From contig NZ_LHVK01000003.1 of NCBI RefSeq assembly GCF_001269905.1, positions 662,981 through 726,980 of the forward strand: a stretch of 64,000 nucleotides of DNA. Reading direction: 5' to 3'. How positions within the stretch are numbered: position 1 is the stretch's first letter; the number at the start of each line of letters is the position of its first letter. Shown here piece by piece: positions 54,083-61,077 of this stretch. The notes under the pieces were generated by a model. It was not told the origin of the DNA, ran no database searches, and was given only the letters and a program-made list of their open reading frames with translations. The DNA comes from Pseudomonas corrugata. Its GTDB lineage: Bacteria; Pseudomonadota; Gammaproteobacteria; Pseudomonadales; Pseudomonadaceae. A program made the translations under genes and the position numbers.

Positions 54083-54501
54083 GCCAACCTGCCCTTGAGC
54101 CAGCGGATCGCGCCGCCCATGACCGGAATGTGTTCATACAGCAGGGCGCCTGCGTCGAAATAATCCTGATGAAAATGAACCCGGTCGCGCCACTGCAAGT
54201 GGCTGCAGCCTTGCAAAGTGATGTGCTGGCCGCGGGCCAGGCGTGGATGGCGGAATTGCAGGGTCCAGCGCAGGTAACCCTCTCCAGGCCGGACTTCGTC
54301 GGCGCTGGCGAAGGCATAGCGGATATCGTCGGCGTTGGCATATAGCTCGAAGAAGTAGGCACGCAGGTCCGTCAGGCCCCGAATCTGATGCAGGGGATCG
54401 CGGAAGATGATGTCTTCGCTGTACAGCTTTTCCAGTGCGTCGAGGTTGTCGCCTGTCAGGGTGGCGAAGTCCTCGGCGAATTTCTGTAGGTAGGCTGACA
54501 T
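54079..54501 (-). CDS. NTF2/SnoaL-like protein, first gene of the light operon
   Basis: 140 residues with the NTF2-like cone fold pattern: FAEDFATLTGDNLDALEKLYSEDIIFRDPLHQIRGLTDLRAYF, then YLRWTLQFRHPRLARGQHITLQGCSHLQW and HQDYFDAGALLYEHIPVMGGAIRWLKGRL. Such proteins are isomerase/dehydratase-like or binding proteins. GGAG precedes the ATG. It starts a six-gene operon (54501 to 49545) in which nearly every gene overlaps the next, and its 5' region carries two TGTACA pairs. Confidence 0.85.
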   Translation of the reverse strand: MSAYLQKFAEDFATLTGDNLDALEKLYSEDIIFRDPLHQIRGLTDLRAYFFELYANADDIRYAFASADEVRPGEGYLRWTLQFRHPRLARGQHITLQGCSHLQWRDRVHFHQDYFDAGALLYEHIPVMGGAIRWLKGRLA

Positions 54502-54519
54502 GCGGCACTCCAGATAATC

Positions 54520-54545
54520 CTGTACAAAAATGAAATGTTGTACAG
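54520..54545. promoter_or_regulatory. TGTACA inverted repeat, operator 1 of the NTF2-SDR operon
   Basis: CTGTACAA - 10 bases - TTGTACAG; cores begin at 54521 and 54539, 18 bp apart. It lies just downstream of the proposed -10 box and 19 bases before the NTF2-like start codon. Confidence 0.72.
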
Positions 54546-54555
54546 ATATGTCTGA

Positions 54556-54583
54556 AGCGTACGGCTAAATTTGTACAAGTCAA
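54556..54583 (-). promoter_or_regulatory. Candidate sigma-70 promoter of the light operon
   Basis: On the minus strand TTGACT (54583-54578) is followed after 16 bases by TACGCT (54561-54556). The -35 is embedded in operator 2 and operator 1 begins about 10 bases past the -10, so a bound regulator would block RNA polymerase. Only a sequence prediction. Confidence 0.5.
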
Positions 54584-54595
54584 TCCCTTGTACAG
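54571..54595. promoter_or_regulatory. TGTACA inverted repeat, operator 2 of the NTF2-SDR operon
   Basis: TTGTACAAG - 7 bases - CTTGTACAG; cores begin at 54572 and 54589, 17 bp apart. It overlaps the proposed -35 box. Confidence 0.72.
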
Positions 54596-54603
54596 TTTTT
54601 TGT

Positions 54604-55050
54604 TTAGCTGTTGGTCTCGGCAAGTTGCTGGCGCAGTTGCGCAACCTCTGCTTCCAGAGCGCGAACTTGCTCCTCGGCGGCTATTTGCGCCGTGACGTCG
54701 CGCTGGATGCCGATGTAGTACGTCAGTTGGTCCGCTTCGTTGTACACGGGTGTGATGGACAATTCGTTCCAGAACAGGCTGCCGTCCTTGCGGTAGTTAC
54801 GCAGGACCTGGCGGCAGGGTCGCCCTTGGCTGATTGCCTCGCGGATGGCGGCGATGCCCGCCTGGTCATGATCCTGGCGCTGGAGAAAGCGGCAGTCCTG
54901 GTAGAGGATGTCGTCGCCGCTATAGCCGGTGAGGCGCTCGAAGGCGGGATTGGTGTAGATGAGGATACTGTCATCGCCCTCCCGCTCGGCGACGACGATG
55001 CCATCGTTGGAGTTCTCGACCATCAATTGCAGCAGTTTTGCGTCGATCAT
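54604..55050 (-). CDS. Short LOV-domain photoreceptor (PpSB1-LOV/PplA-like)
   Basis: 148 residues from the ATG at 55048-55050 (MIDAKLLQLMVENSNDGIVVAE). One PAS/LOV domain covers residues ~10-115 with the flavin-adduct cysteine in YQDCRFLQRQDHDQ, RNYRKDGSLFWNELSITPVYN and YYIGIQRDVT; then a short helical tail AAEEQVRALEAEVAQLRQQL, the dimerising J-alpha-type coiled coil. The whole chain is close, as I recall it, to the short LOV proteins of P. putida, which have no output domain and act with LitR-type regulators. It should bind FMN and respond to blue light. Divergent from the MerR gene. Confidence 0.92.
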   Translation of the reverse strand: MIDAKLLQLMVENSNDGIVVAEREGDDSILIYTNPAFERLTGYSGDDILYQDCRFLQRQDHDQAGIAAIREAISQGRPCRQVLRNYRKDGSLFWNELSITPVYNEADQLTYYIGIQRDVTAQIAAEEQVRALEAEVAQLRQQLAETNS

Positions 55051-55197
55051 TTGGCCCACCCACGAAATTATGCAGCGTTCTGTGTAGCGCACCTGTGCGA
55101 AGCACCGGCGCGGTTTGCCACATGATGACCTACGGATGCTCGCCGCAGAAAGACTGTATGGGTTTAGAATGTGCCACCTCTCGGATAAATCCCTCGT

Positions 55198-56085
55198 ATG
55201 ACTGAAGCCACTTCACCCGATTTGCTGCCCATGCGTGATGTGGTCAGCCTGACCGGCATCAATCCGGTAACACTGCGTGCCTGGGAGCGGCGCCATGGGC
55301 TGATCCGCCCGCAGCGCACCGAGGGTGGCCATCGGTTGTATACGGCCAATGACGTGCAGCGCATACGCGACATCCTGCGCTGGACGGCCGGAGGTCTATC
55401 CATCAGCAAGGTCGGCGAGATGCTTGAAGGCCAGCGCGAGGCGGTCCCGCCCCAGGACAGCGAGCTTGAAGATTGGCGCGCGGCCGTTGTGGACGCCACG
55501 AGAGCCTTCGATGCTCAGGCGCTGGAAGCACTCTATCGCCAGCTGTTCATGCTTTTGCCCAAGGCTGTGGTGCTGCGCAAGGTCCTGATGCCAGTCTGGC
55601 ATGACCTGGCTTCGGGCATTGCGCCGGGTGAGTGCAGCCAATGGCTGTTCCTCGATACGTTCCTGCGCGGCCGTCTGCTGTTGCGCCTGCAGATGGACCA
55701 GGCGGATGCGCCGCGGGTGCTGTTGGCGGGCACCGAAGGGCACGCCGAGCTGCAATTGCTAAGCGCCGGGGTGCTGCTGGGCGGCCAGCAACAGCGCATC
55801 GAGGTGCTCGGCTGCGGGCAGCCATTGGAAGAGCTTCCCCTTGTGTGCGCGGCTATCCAGCCGGCAGCGCTGGTGATTGCGCTACAGGCGCCGGTGAACC
55901 CGATCCTCGCCAAGCGTCTTCGTTCGTTGCAGATGGACATCGCATCTCCATTGGCCCTGATAGGCGCGGGGCTGGGCCGCTCGCAAGCCGCCTTGCAAGG
56001 CATTCCGCTGTGCCTGTTGAACGAACAGGACGCCGATGTCGAAGGCGTGCTCAACGCCTTGATCAGGGGCAGCCTGGATCTGTGA
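55198..56085 (+). CDS. MerR-family light regulator (class II LitR-like)
   Basis: 295 residues. N-terminal MerR HTH: LLPMRDVVSLTGINPVTLRAWERRHGLIRPQRTEGGHRLYTANDVQRI. From ~90 the chain follows the CarH/LitR layout (helical bundle, then a Rossmann-like cobalamin domain) but the cobalamin-binding residues are missing: the usual E-H pair of the bundle is replaced (GECSQWLFLDTFLRG) and no D-x-H-x-x-G is seen. That is the hallmark of class II LitR proteins, which sense light through a partner LOV protein instead of B12. It most likely represses the TGTACA-bearing promoters nearby. Confidence 0.85.
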   Translation: MTEATSPDLLPMRDVVSLTGINPVTLRAWERRHGLIRPQRTEGGHRLYTANDVQRIRDILRWTAGGLSISKVGEMLEGQREAVPPQDSELEDWRAAVVDATRAFDAQALEALYRQLFMLLPKAVVLRKVLMPVWHDLASGIAPGECSQWLFLDTFLRGRLLLRLQMDQADAPRVLLAGTEGHAELQLLSAGVLLGGQQQRIEVLGCGQPLEELPLVCAAIQPAALVIALQAPVNPILAKRLRSLQMDIASPLALIGAGLGRSQAALQGIPLCLLNEQDADVEGVLNALIRGSLDL

Positions 56086-56118
56086 GCAGCGTTTGCACGG
56101 CGCAGTGGGCGAGTACTC

Positions 56119-56142
56119 AGGCCATCCAAGTGATGGCCTTTT
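56119..56142 (+). terminator. Rho-independent terminator of the MerR gene
   Basis: AGGCCATC / GATGGCCT stem with 5-base loop followed by TTTT, 33 bases after the stop codon. Confidence 0.8.
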
Positions 56143-56218
56143 GATTTCAGCGGAATCCCGCTAAAATCCGCCCCCCTCTCCGTGAGCGGCATATAGAAAA
56201 TTACGCAAGGAAGATGAT

Positions 56219-56854
56219 ATGCAATTTGGAAAAGCCATGGGCCTCGCCCTGGCCTTGAGCCTCACTGGCTGCGCCAGCTTCACCAAAGATGAAGTCGCCC
56301 CCGTGAACCTGCCTTCGATGGCCAGCTACTCGAACAAGCCGAACGTCTATGTCGACTTCGATTTCTACCAGGGCGAACCCGACAGCGCCAAGGCCACCGA
56401 GATGCCGCAAGCCCGGGACATGCTCAAGCCCGAGTTGAAACGGACCTTCGATGAATCAGGTCTGTTTGGCCGCGTGGTTTTCGACGAATTCCAGAAGCAA
56501 CCCGGCGACTACAGCTTGCGCTTGAAGGTCTATAACCACGCCCCGGGCGGCGGTCAGATGGTCCTGGCGTTCATCAGTGGTTTTTCGCTCGGGGTTATTC
56601 CTGCACTGGGAACAGACCAGTACACCATGAGCCTGGAAACCGTGGACGAGCGTGGTCAATCGTTGGCCAAGAGCAGCAACCACGACGCGATCAACACCTG
56701 GATCGGCATCTGGTTCCTGCCACTGGCAGGCAACACGCCCAAGGCGGCCGTCACAGACACCTTCAACCGCCAGGTCAATGCGCTGTTGAAAAACTGGGTC
56801 GACAACAACCGCATGAAATACTCAGCTGTAGACACTCGCATTCCGCGGGGCTGA
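56219..56854 (+). CDS. Hypothetical lipoprotein
   Basis: 211 residues. Signal with lipobox L-T-G-C (cleavage before C18) followed by ASFTKDEVAPVNLPSMASYSNKPNVYVDFDFYQGE. A hydrophobic glycine-rich stretch (GGGQMVLAFISGFSLGVIPALG) occurs mid-protein, and the end is NRQVNALLKNWVDNNRMKY. AGGAAG precedes the ATG. I do not recognise the family; the fold may resemble that of the convergent lipoprotein at 57050, which shares the same general design. Probably periplasmic face of the outer membrane. Confidence 0.75.
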   Translation: MQFGKAMGLALALSLTGCASFTKDEVAPVNLPSMASYSNKPNVYVDFDFYQGEPDSAKATEMPQARDMLKPELKRTFDESGLFGRVVFDEFQKQPGDYSLRLKVYNHAPGGGQMVLAFISGFSLGVIPALGTDQYTMSLETVDERGQSLAKSSNHDAINTWIGIWFLPLAGNTPKAAVTDTFNRQVNALLKNWVDNNRMKYSAVDTRIPRG

Positions 56855-56870
56855 CAGCCGAGAAGAAAAG

Positions 56871-57034
56871 AGCTGCGATTGCGTAATACCCGTCAGCAAA
56901 GCCTGTGGGAGCAAAGCTTGCTCGCGATAACGACAGACCAGTCAACATTACTGCTGACTGACTTACCGCAATCGCGAGCAAGCTTTGCTCCCACAGGTGT
57001 GTGGCTTAACTGACTGGCATTAGCTGCGATTGCG
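56871..57034. mobile_element. REPIN inserted in a terminator, with 13-bp direct repeats
   Basis: The 13-mer AGCTGCGATTGCG occurs at 56871-56883 and again at 57022-57034. Between them is a 138-base unit (56884-57021) holding two inverted REPs (about 56904-56931 and 56967-56995). Its ends are imperfect inverted repeats: TAATACCCGTCAGCAAAGCC at the left against AATGCCAGTCAGTTAAGCC read from the right. Without the insert the flanks rejoin as AGAGCTGCGATTGCGGCTCT followed by T7, a standard terminator. So this unit behaved like a MITE that duplicated its target. Confidence 0.75.
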
Positions 57035-57044
57035 GCTCTTTTTT
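57022..57044 (+). terminator. Surviving 3' half of the split terminator
   Basis: AGCTGC-GATT-GCGGCT followed by CTTTTTTT. One G-U pair is needed in this copy; the ancestral stem, before the REPIN insertion, would also have paired AGAG with CTCT. Confidence 0.6.
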
Positions 57045-57049
57045 TGTGC

Positions 57050-57595
57050 TTACTTCAATGCTTGAGTGAATTGTGGATCGCTGTACAAATTCTTGAGCAG
57101 GTCCTGCACCATCGGGTTGTAGTTGTTCGCCGCCGCCGGAATAGCGATCGGGCCGAAGAAACTGCTGTCCCACTCACGCTGCACGTCCTTGGTGGTTTCG
57201 TAGAGAACCTGGTCACCCTTGCGCAGCGTGAAGCGCGCAGACAGCTCGCCATGACCGCTGCCCATGCCGGCAGTGAGCTGGTTCTTGATCAGTTGAACCT
57301 GCAATTGCCGGTCAGCACGTGGGTCCAGCAGACCCGCCTGGCGCAGCTCATCGTTGATCGCCGCCTGGATGTGCAGTGGAACGCTACCTGCGGGCGAAGA
57401 GATCGGGTTCATGCGCACCATCAGCGACCCTTGGTCGGAATCGGCATTCACCTGGGCTTCACGCAGAGGCTGCATCGGCTCATGTTGCTTGAGCTGCTGG
57501 ACGTTCTGGAAATTGGGTTCATAGCGAGCCATGGTGACGCCGCAGCCTTGGAGCAGGAGGGCGCAGAACGGTAGAGCCAGGTAGAGCTTCTTCAC
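57050..57595 (-). CDS. Hypothetical lipoprotein
   Basis: 181 residues. Signal KKLYLALPFCALLLQGC with lipobox L-Q-G-C (cleavage before C18). Mature part: VTMARYEPNFQNVQQLKQHEP, then an acidic-polar domain with IQAAINDELRQAGLLDPRADRQLQVQLIKNQLTAG (read in pieces) and FFGPIAIPAAANNYNPMVQDLLKNLYSD. I do not recognise the family with confidence; it has the look of a YajG-type outer-membrane lipoprotein. Convergent with the lipoprotein at 56219. Confidence 0.75.
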   Translation of the reverse strand: MKKLYLALPFCALLLQGCGVTMARYEPNFQNVQQLKQHEPMQPLREAQVNADSDQGSLMVRMNPISSPAGSVPLHIQAAINDELRQAGLLDPRADRQLQVQLIKNQLTAGMGSGHGELSARFTLRKGDQVLYETTKDVQREWDSSFFGPIAIPAAANNYNPMVQDLLKNLYSDPQFTQALK

Positions 57596-57844
57596 AGCAA
57601 ATCCTTATGTGCTTTTTTGGAAGGGGGGATTATCGGTGGATGGCATTACGCTATCAAGGGTTGGAAGTGCTGCTGGGTCTCTGAAGACGATTTGTCGCAG
57701 GAGCGCCTGACACGGTGGAAGAGAGCTGCATCGTGACCGCTGAGGGGGCTTGTCGGTCCTCACCGCATGAATGCAACTCGGATGTGAACTTGGCGTTACA
57801 TCGAGATGATAGGATCGGGCCTCTTCACATGCGTGATTGACAAC

Positions 57845-58246
57845 ATGGACGAGAGATTTCAGGGAAGCTGCTTGTGCTCAGCAGTTAAGTACGAACTACT
57901 TACGTCGCCAAAGGCAGTGAGTCATTGTCATTGCACTCAGTGCCGCAAAGGCCATGGGGCCGCATTTGCCTCATATGGCAGCGTTCCGCGTGACGCGCTA
58001 CGGATACTTGAAGGCGCTGCCAGGATCAAGGCATTTGCTTCCTCGAAGACGGTAGTACGCGAGTTCTGCGCGGAGTGTGGTTCGAGCTTGTTCTGGTCGC
58101 GAGCCGAGGGTCAGTTTGCTGATTGGGTATCGATAGCGTTGGGTTCTCTGGATACGCCCTTCGTGCCTGGGAAGCAGAAACACGTGTATGCCGACTCTTT
58201 AGTTGATTGGTACACGCCATTGAAATCAGGTTTTCAGGGTGACTGA
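57845..58246 (+). CDS. GFA-family zinc protein, second copy
   Basis: 133 residues from ATG 57845. Zinc-ligand clusters: QGSCLCSAVKYEL, SHCHCTQCRKGHGAAF and REFCAECGSSLFW, matching the GFA/CENP-V pattern. ADWVSIALGSLDTPFVPGKQKHVYADSLVDWY follows as in the family. Only distantly similar to the copy at 16363 and somewhat poorer in GC. First gene of the decayed accessory stretch that ends near 62050. Confidence 0.85.
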   Translation: MDERFQGSCLCSAVKYELLTSPKAVSHCHCTQCRKGHGAAFASYGSVPRDALRILEGAARIKAFASSKTVVREFCAECGSSLFWSRAEGQFADWVSIALGSLDTPFVPGKQKHVYADSLVDWYTPLKSGFQGD

Positions 58247-58380
58247 GTGCCTAGGGATGGGGACTCTGGTCGTTCGGACGGTAATGGACCAAAAGTTGCC
58301 TTTAGTGAGTGGCAGTGATGGTCGACTACTGCCGGTCGGGATGGGCCAGAGTCGATCGGAGTTGGCTGGTTCAGTTACAC

Positions 58381-58466
58381 CACTTCCCGGGACACGATCA
58401 AGGCGTGGTATTCATCGGCCGGCCTGGAACAGGCAAACACACTTGGCCAGCGCACTGGCCGTGCCC
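58381..58466 (+). pseudogene. Scrap of an IS21-family IstB helper ATPase
   Basis: One frame reads HDQGVVFIGRPGTGK up to 58437; shifting frame at that point continues THLASALAV. Joined, this is the Walker A region of IstB (GxPGTGKTHLA). Nothing else of an IS21 element can be recognised nearby. The surrounding 58247-58541 has no gene; 58260-58380 looks like a degenerate dispersed repeat. Confidence 0.5.
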
Positions 58467-58541
58467 GAATCACCATTAACACAAGTGCATTTGATAGCAT
58501 TCTTGAGCGGCCATTCACCCCAATCATGAGTAAAATTTGAA

Positions 58542-59690
58542 ATGCACCTTCCCAGTGACTTGCAAGCGACGCTGGATGCGAAGGGCGGCCTAGAGCTGCC
58601 ATCGCACCCTGATGCATGGACCCGACATCTGATATCTCAGGTCGCAAGCGGGCTTGAGCAGTATCGAAAGCGAATCGAACAACTGTACTTCGACGGCATT
58701 GGTGTGAAGCTGCACTGTGGCATTTACAATGAGTCCGAGGCCCGAGCATTTGCTGCACTTTCTTCTCAGGTTCAGCCGGACAAGGTGGCTTTTATCGGAA
58801 TCAGCTACGGATTTGTGTTCAACGCAGCTTGTTTCGCGACCATGATGCTATCGCGCAGTGACATGTTGAAAGAGGTGGGCTCACCTGAAAAAGAGCCCCA
58901 GCCCAATCCGATCTCCCACATGCCAAGCAGCATGGCAGATTCTCCATTTCATCCAGCCCAGCCTGCCTGCCCAATTCGAAAAGCATTCGCCGCCTTTCTG
59001 ACTGTTCGCTTTGTCGAGAGTGTCTTCATGCACGAGGTCAGCCATTTAGTCCGTGGTCACCTTGGCCTGATTCAAAGCCTGGGGGGACTCAACTGGTCGG
59101 AAGGTGACGATATGCCAGGGCACTTGGCTGCCCTAACCAAGCAAGCGCTAGAGTTCGATGCGGATGGCGGAGCTATCGAAGAAAGCTTTAATTATTTATT
59201 TAGTGTTCAGCACGCCTTCTCCATCGGGCATTTCAAGAACGCCGACCCCGCTGCGCTCCGGGCCCTTGAAATCCTTTATGCCGATGGTCCGTCCGCAGCG
59301 AAGTATTCGTTTATGGGCATGTATTTGCCGTTACGGATGTTCGAGCATCTGCACTGGGAGCGGGATTTGCAGAACGGCAGCTCTCATCCTCACCCTCCTA
59401 TCAGGATGCTTTACCTGATGTTCATTTACTCCCTGGCTTTGGTAGAGGCTCTAGATCTAGATATGGACTCTGCCAAAATAACGGTTGGTGAATGGGCAAG
59501 GGAATGTGAAGCGAACTACATGGCATTGCACGGCGAAAAAATTGATCCGAGTGGAATTCGAAGCGCATGGTTTTCTCCTGAAGGCGGTACGTACATCGAT
59601 GACATTCATAACGAGCTGGAGAGGCTGGCCCCTGAATTGGCACGACATGTCATACACATGAGCGTCAAGCCAGGCGGTGGCTCAAGCTGA
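58542..59690 (+). CDS. Zinc metallopeptidase with Lit-like motif (peptidase U49-like)
   Basis: 382 residues. The catalytic motif H-E-x-x-H is in FMHEVSHLVRGHLG (H164, E165, H168), followed about 40 residues later by LEFDADGGA (E204/D206/D208), the likely third ligand. This H-E-[VI]-S-H-x-V-x-x-H plus acidic x-x-D-A-D arrangement recalls the phage-exclusion protease Lit of E. coli (HHEISHVVLQH, EREADSHA), which cuts EF-Tu during T4 infection. Overall it is longer than Lit and the rest is not recognised. The IS scrap upstream and gene remnants downstream mark an accessory locus. A defence role is inference; an unrelated chaperone-like peptidase is possible. Confidence 0.65.
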   Translation: MHLPSDLQATLDAKGGLELPSHPDAWTRHLISQVASGLEQYRKRIEQLYFDGIGVKLHCGIYNESEARAFAALSSQVQPDKVAFIGISYGFVFNAACFATMMLSRSDMLKEVGSPEKEPQPNPISHMPSSMADSPFHPAQPACPIRKAFAAFLTVRFVESVFMHEVSHLVRGHLGLIQSLGGLNWSEGDDMPGHLAALTKQALEFDADGGAIEESFNYLFSVQHAFSIGHFKNADPAALRALEILYADGPSAAKYSFMGMYLPLRMFEHLHWERDLQNGSSHPHPPIRMLYLMFIYSLALVEALDLDMDSAKITVGEWARECEANYMALHGEKIDPSGIRSAWFSPEGGTYIDDIHNELERLAPELARHVIHMSVKPGGGSS

Positions 59691-59905
59691 ATTCAAATGC
59701 GAGCCCTCCAATTGCCTGGCAAGGCCGATCACGGTGCCCTGTTAGGTGAAATGGCTAAATCGCCCTTGGTTTCGTAGATGCCTCGGACGGCTGCTATGGC
59801 TCCAGGCTGTGTGAAAACGTGATCAGCGGCACGCGTTATTGGTCTGCGATGGATAAAAATATAAAGCAGCTTGTGAACGCTTCCAGAATTGTGCGAGGAT
59901 CAGTT

Positions 59906-60013
59906 ATGACTCAATTCATTCCATGCAATCGCCGTCATCATCACGGACCTCACTCAGGGTGCCGCGGTTGCTCATGCTCATCGAATGCTCAGAATTTTAA
60001 ACATCCATTCTGA
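59906..60013 (+). CDS. His/Cys-rich leader peptide, candidate attenuator
   Basis: 35 codons, GAGGA 6 bases before the ATG. The peptide contains CNRRHHHGPHSGCRGCSCSS: three consecutive His codons at 59936-59944, a fourth at 59951 and a fifth near the end (60002). A strong terminator follows 20 bases after the stop and a histidyl-tRNA-synthetase-like gene after that, the layout of his-operon attenuators. GGTGCC at 59958-59963 could pair with GGCGCC of the terminator's left arm as antiterminator. The four cysteines are not explained by this model; a metal-binding or processed peptide is the alternative. Confidence 0.6.
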   Translation: MTQFIPCNRRHHHGPHSGCRGCSCSSNAQNFKHPF

Positions 60014-60033
60014 CCAATCAATGAACCAAACCA

Positions 60034-60056
60034 AGGCGCCAATGGCGCCTTTTTTA
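60034..60056 (+). terminator. Terminator between leader peptide and HisRS-like gene
   Basis: AGGCGCC-AAT-GGCGCCT stem followed by TTTTTTATT, 20 bases after the leader stop and 24 before the next ATG. Confidence 0.88.
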
Positions 60057-60079
60057 TTGCCTGTAAAATGGAGATCTAA

Positions 60080-60722
60080 ATGACCATGCTTCGCGGAACT
60101 CGAATAGTGACAGGAAAAGAAGCTGCAGCCATGCGGGAGATAGAAGGCAGATTTCGGAGCTACCTTCATCGATGCCGGGGCTGAGGAGGCCATAGTTCCT
60201 GCATTGTGGGGCCAAGACACGTTTATTGAGAAAGCCGGTGGAAGTGAAATAATTGGACAAATGTGGGCCTTTGACGACAAGGCCGGACGTCCTTGTTGTC
60301 TCATCCCAGAAGCAACCGCGCTTTTTCAGGAGCGCAACAACGTACTTCTCGGGTCACGAGATGAAGCGATGTTTTTCTACGTGGCGCGATGTTACCGGTA
60401 TGAGCGACCTCAAGCCGGTCGGTATCGCGAATTCACTCAACTGGGACTCGAAATTCTCAGCTCCACACCCGCGCAGGCATTGCAGCGTAGCCAAGCAATT
60501 TGCTCTGGCTTTCTTGACTTGCTGGGACTTGAATATGAACTCAATCTCGCAGTGAAGCGTGGCTTGAGTTATTACCTTGAGGGGAATGGTTTTGAGGTGC
60601 GTTGCCCTGTGCTGGGGGCGCAGCAGCAAGTTGTCGGCGGCGGAGCTTATCGCGAAGGTGCCGGGTTCGGTATCGGGCTTGAGCGACTGGTGCTTGCCTC
60701 TGAGATGACTCGGAGCCTGTGA
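60080..60722 (+). pseudogene. HisRS-like catalytic core, frameshifted and C-terminally truncated
   Basis: A GGAG sits 6 bases before ATG 60080. The frame MTMLRGTRIVTGKEAAAMREIEGRF runs until about 60158, where one extra A shifts it; the +1 frame continues ATFIDAGAEEAIVPALWGQDTF, LIPEATALFQE, motif 2 RYERPQAGRYREFTQLGLE, the histidine-binding RGLSYYLEGNGFEV and motif 3 VVGGGAYREGAGFGIGLERL. It stops there: the anticodon-binding domain (~100 residues) is missing, and the insertion domain between motifs 2 and 3 is absent too. So even unshifted it could activate histidine but not recognise tRNA-His normally. It may be a paralogue of the kind used outside translation. A sequencing error at 60158 cannot be excluded. 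Confidence 0.75.
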
Positions 60723-60725
60723 TAT

Positions 60726-60899
60726 TCAAACTTCATTTCCTGACAGGGCCACAAAGAAAAAGCCATCCGCTGCGGTCAGTTTTTTGTCGATAGCAAGGCT
60801 GGGGGTGTTATGCGCGGTTTCATAACCGAATACGGTTTCCCAGAGTTCCACGACGCTTCGGCGATGGTGTTCATTTGAGTTGTCGGCGATAGCATCCAT
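60726..60899 (-). pseudogene. N-terminal stub of a GNAT acetyltransferase
   Basis: 57 codons from the ATG at 60897-60899 (GAGGG 7 bases before it). The stub contains RRSVVELWETVFGYETAHN, then IDKKLTAADGFFFVALSGNEV, the first 55 residues of a common Pseudomonas GNAT family; the acetyl-CoA-binding part is missing. It ends 3 bases from the HisRS-like stop, tail to tail, so both genes were cut at one junction. Confidence 0.7.
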
Positions 60900-61077
60900 G
60901 GTGTGGCCCTCGAATTGAAGGAGCTGACGCTAGCGCTCTGGCGTGGATAGTGTCCACTGTCTCTTTTGGCAGGACGCGACCATTCGTTAGCATCGTCTGC
61001 GATAATGGCGATCATAACAGCACAATGGCATATTGAGTGCTTGTGCCAGTATCCGGCATCAGGGTTTGGAGGACTTT

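Noticed and set aside
60990..61020. Possible Zur box (GATAATGGCGATCATAAC) upstream of the carbonic anhydrase
   Set aside because: Only a few positions are symmetric; not convincing as a palindrome of the GTTATA-N-TATAAC type.
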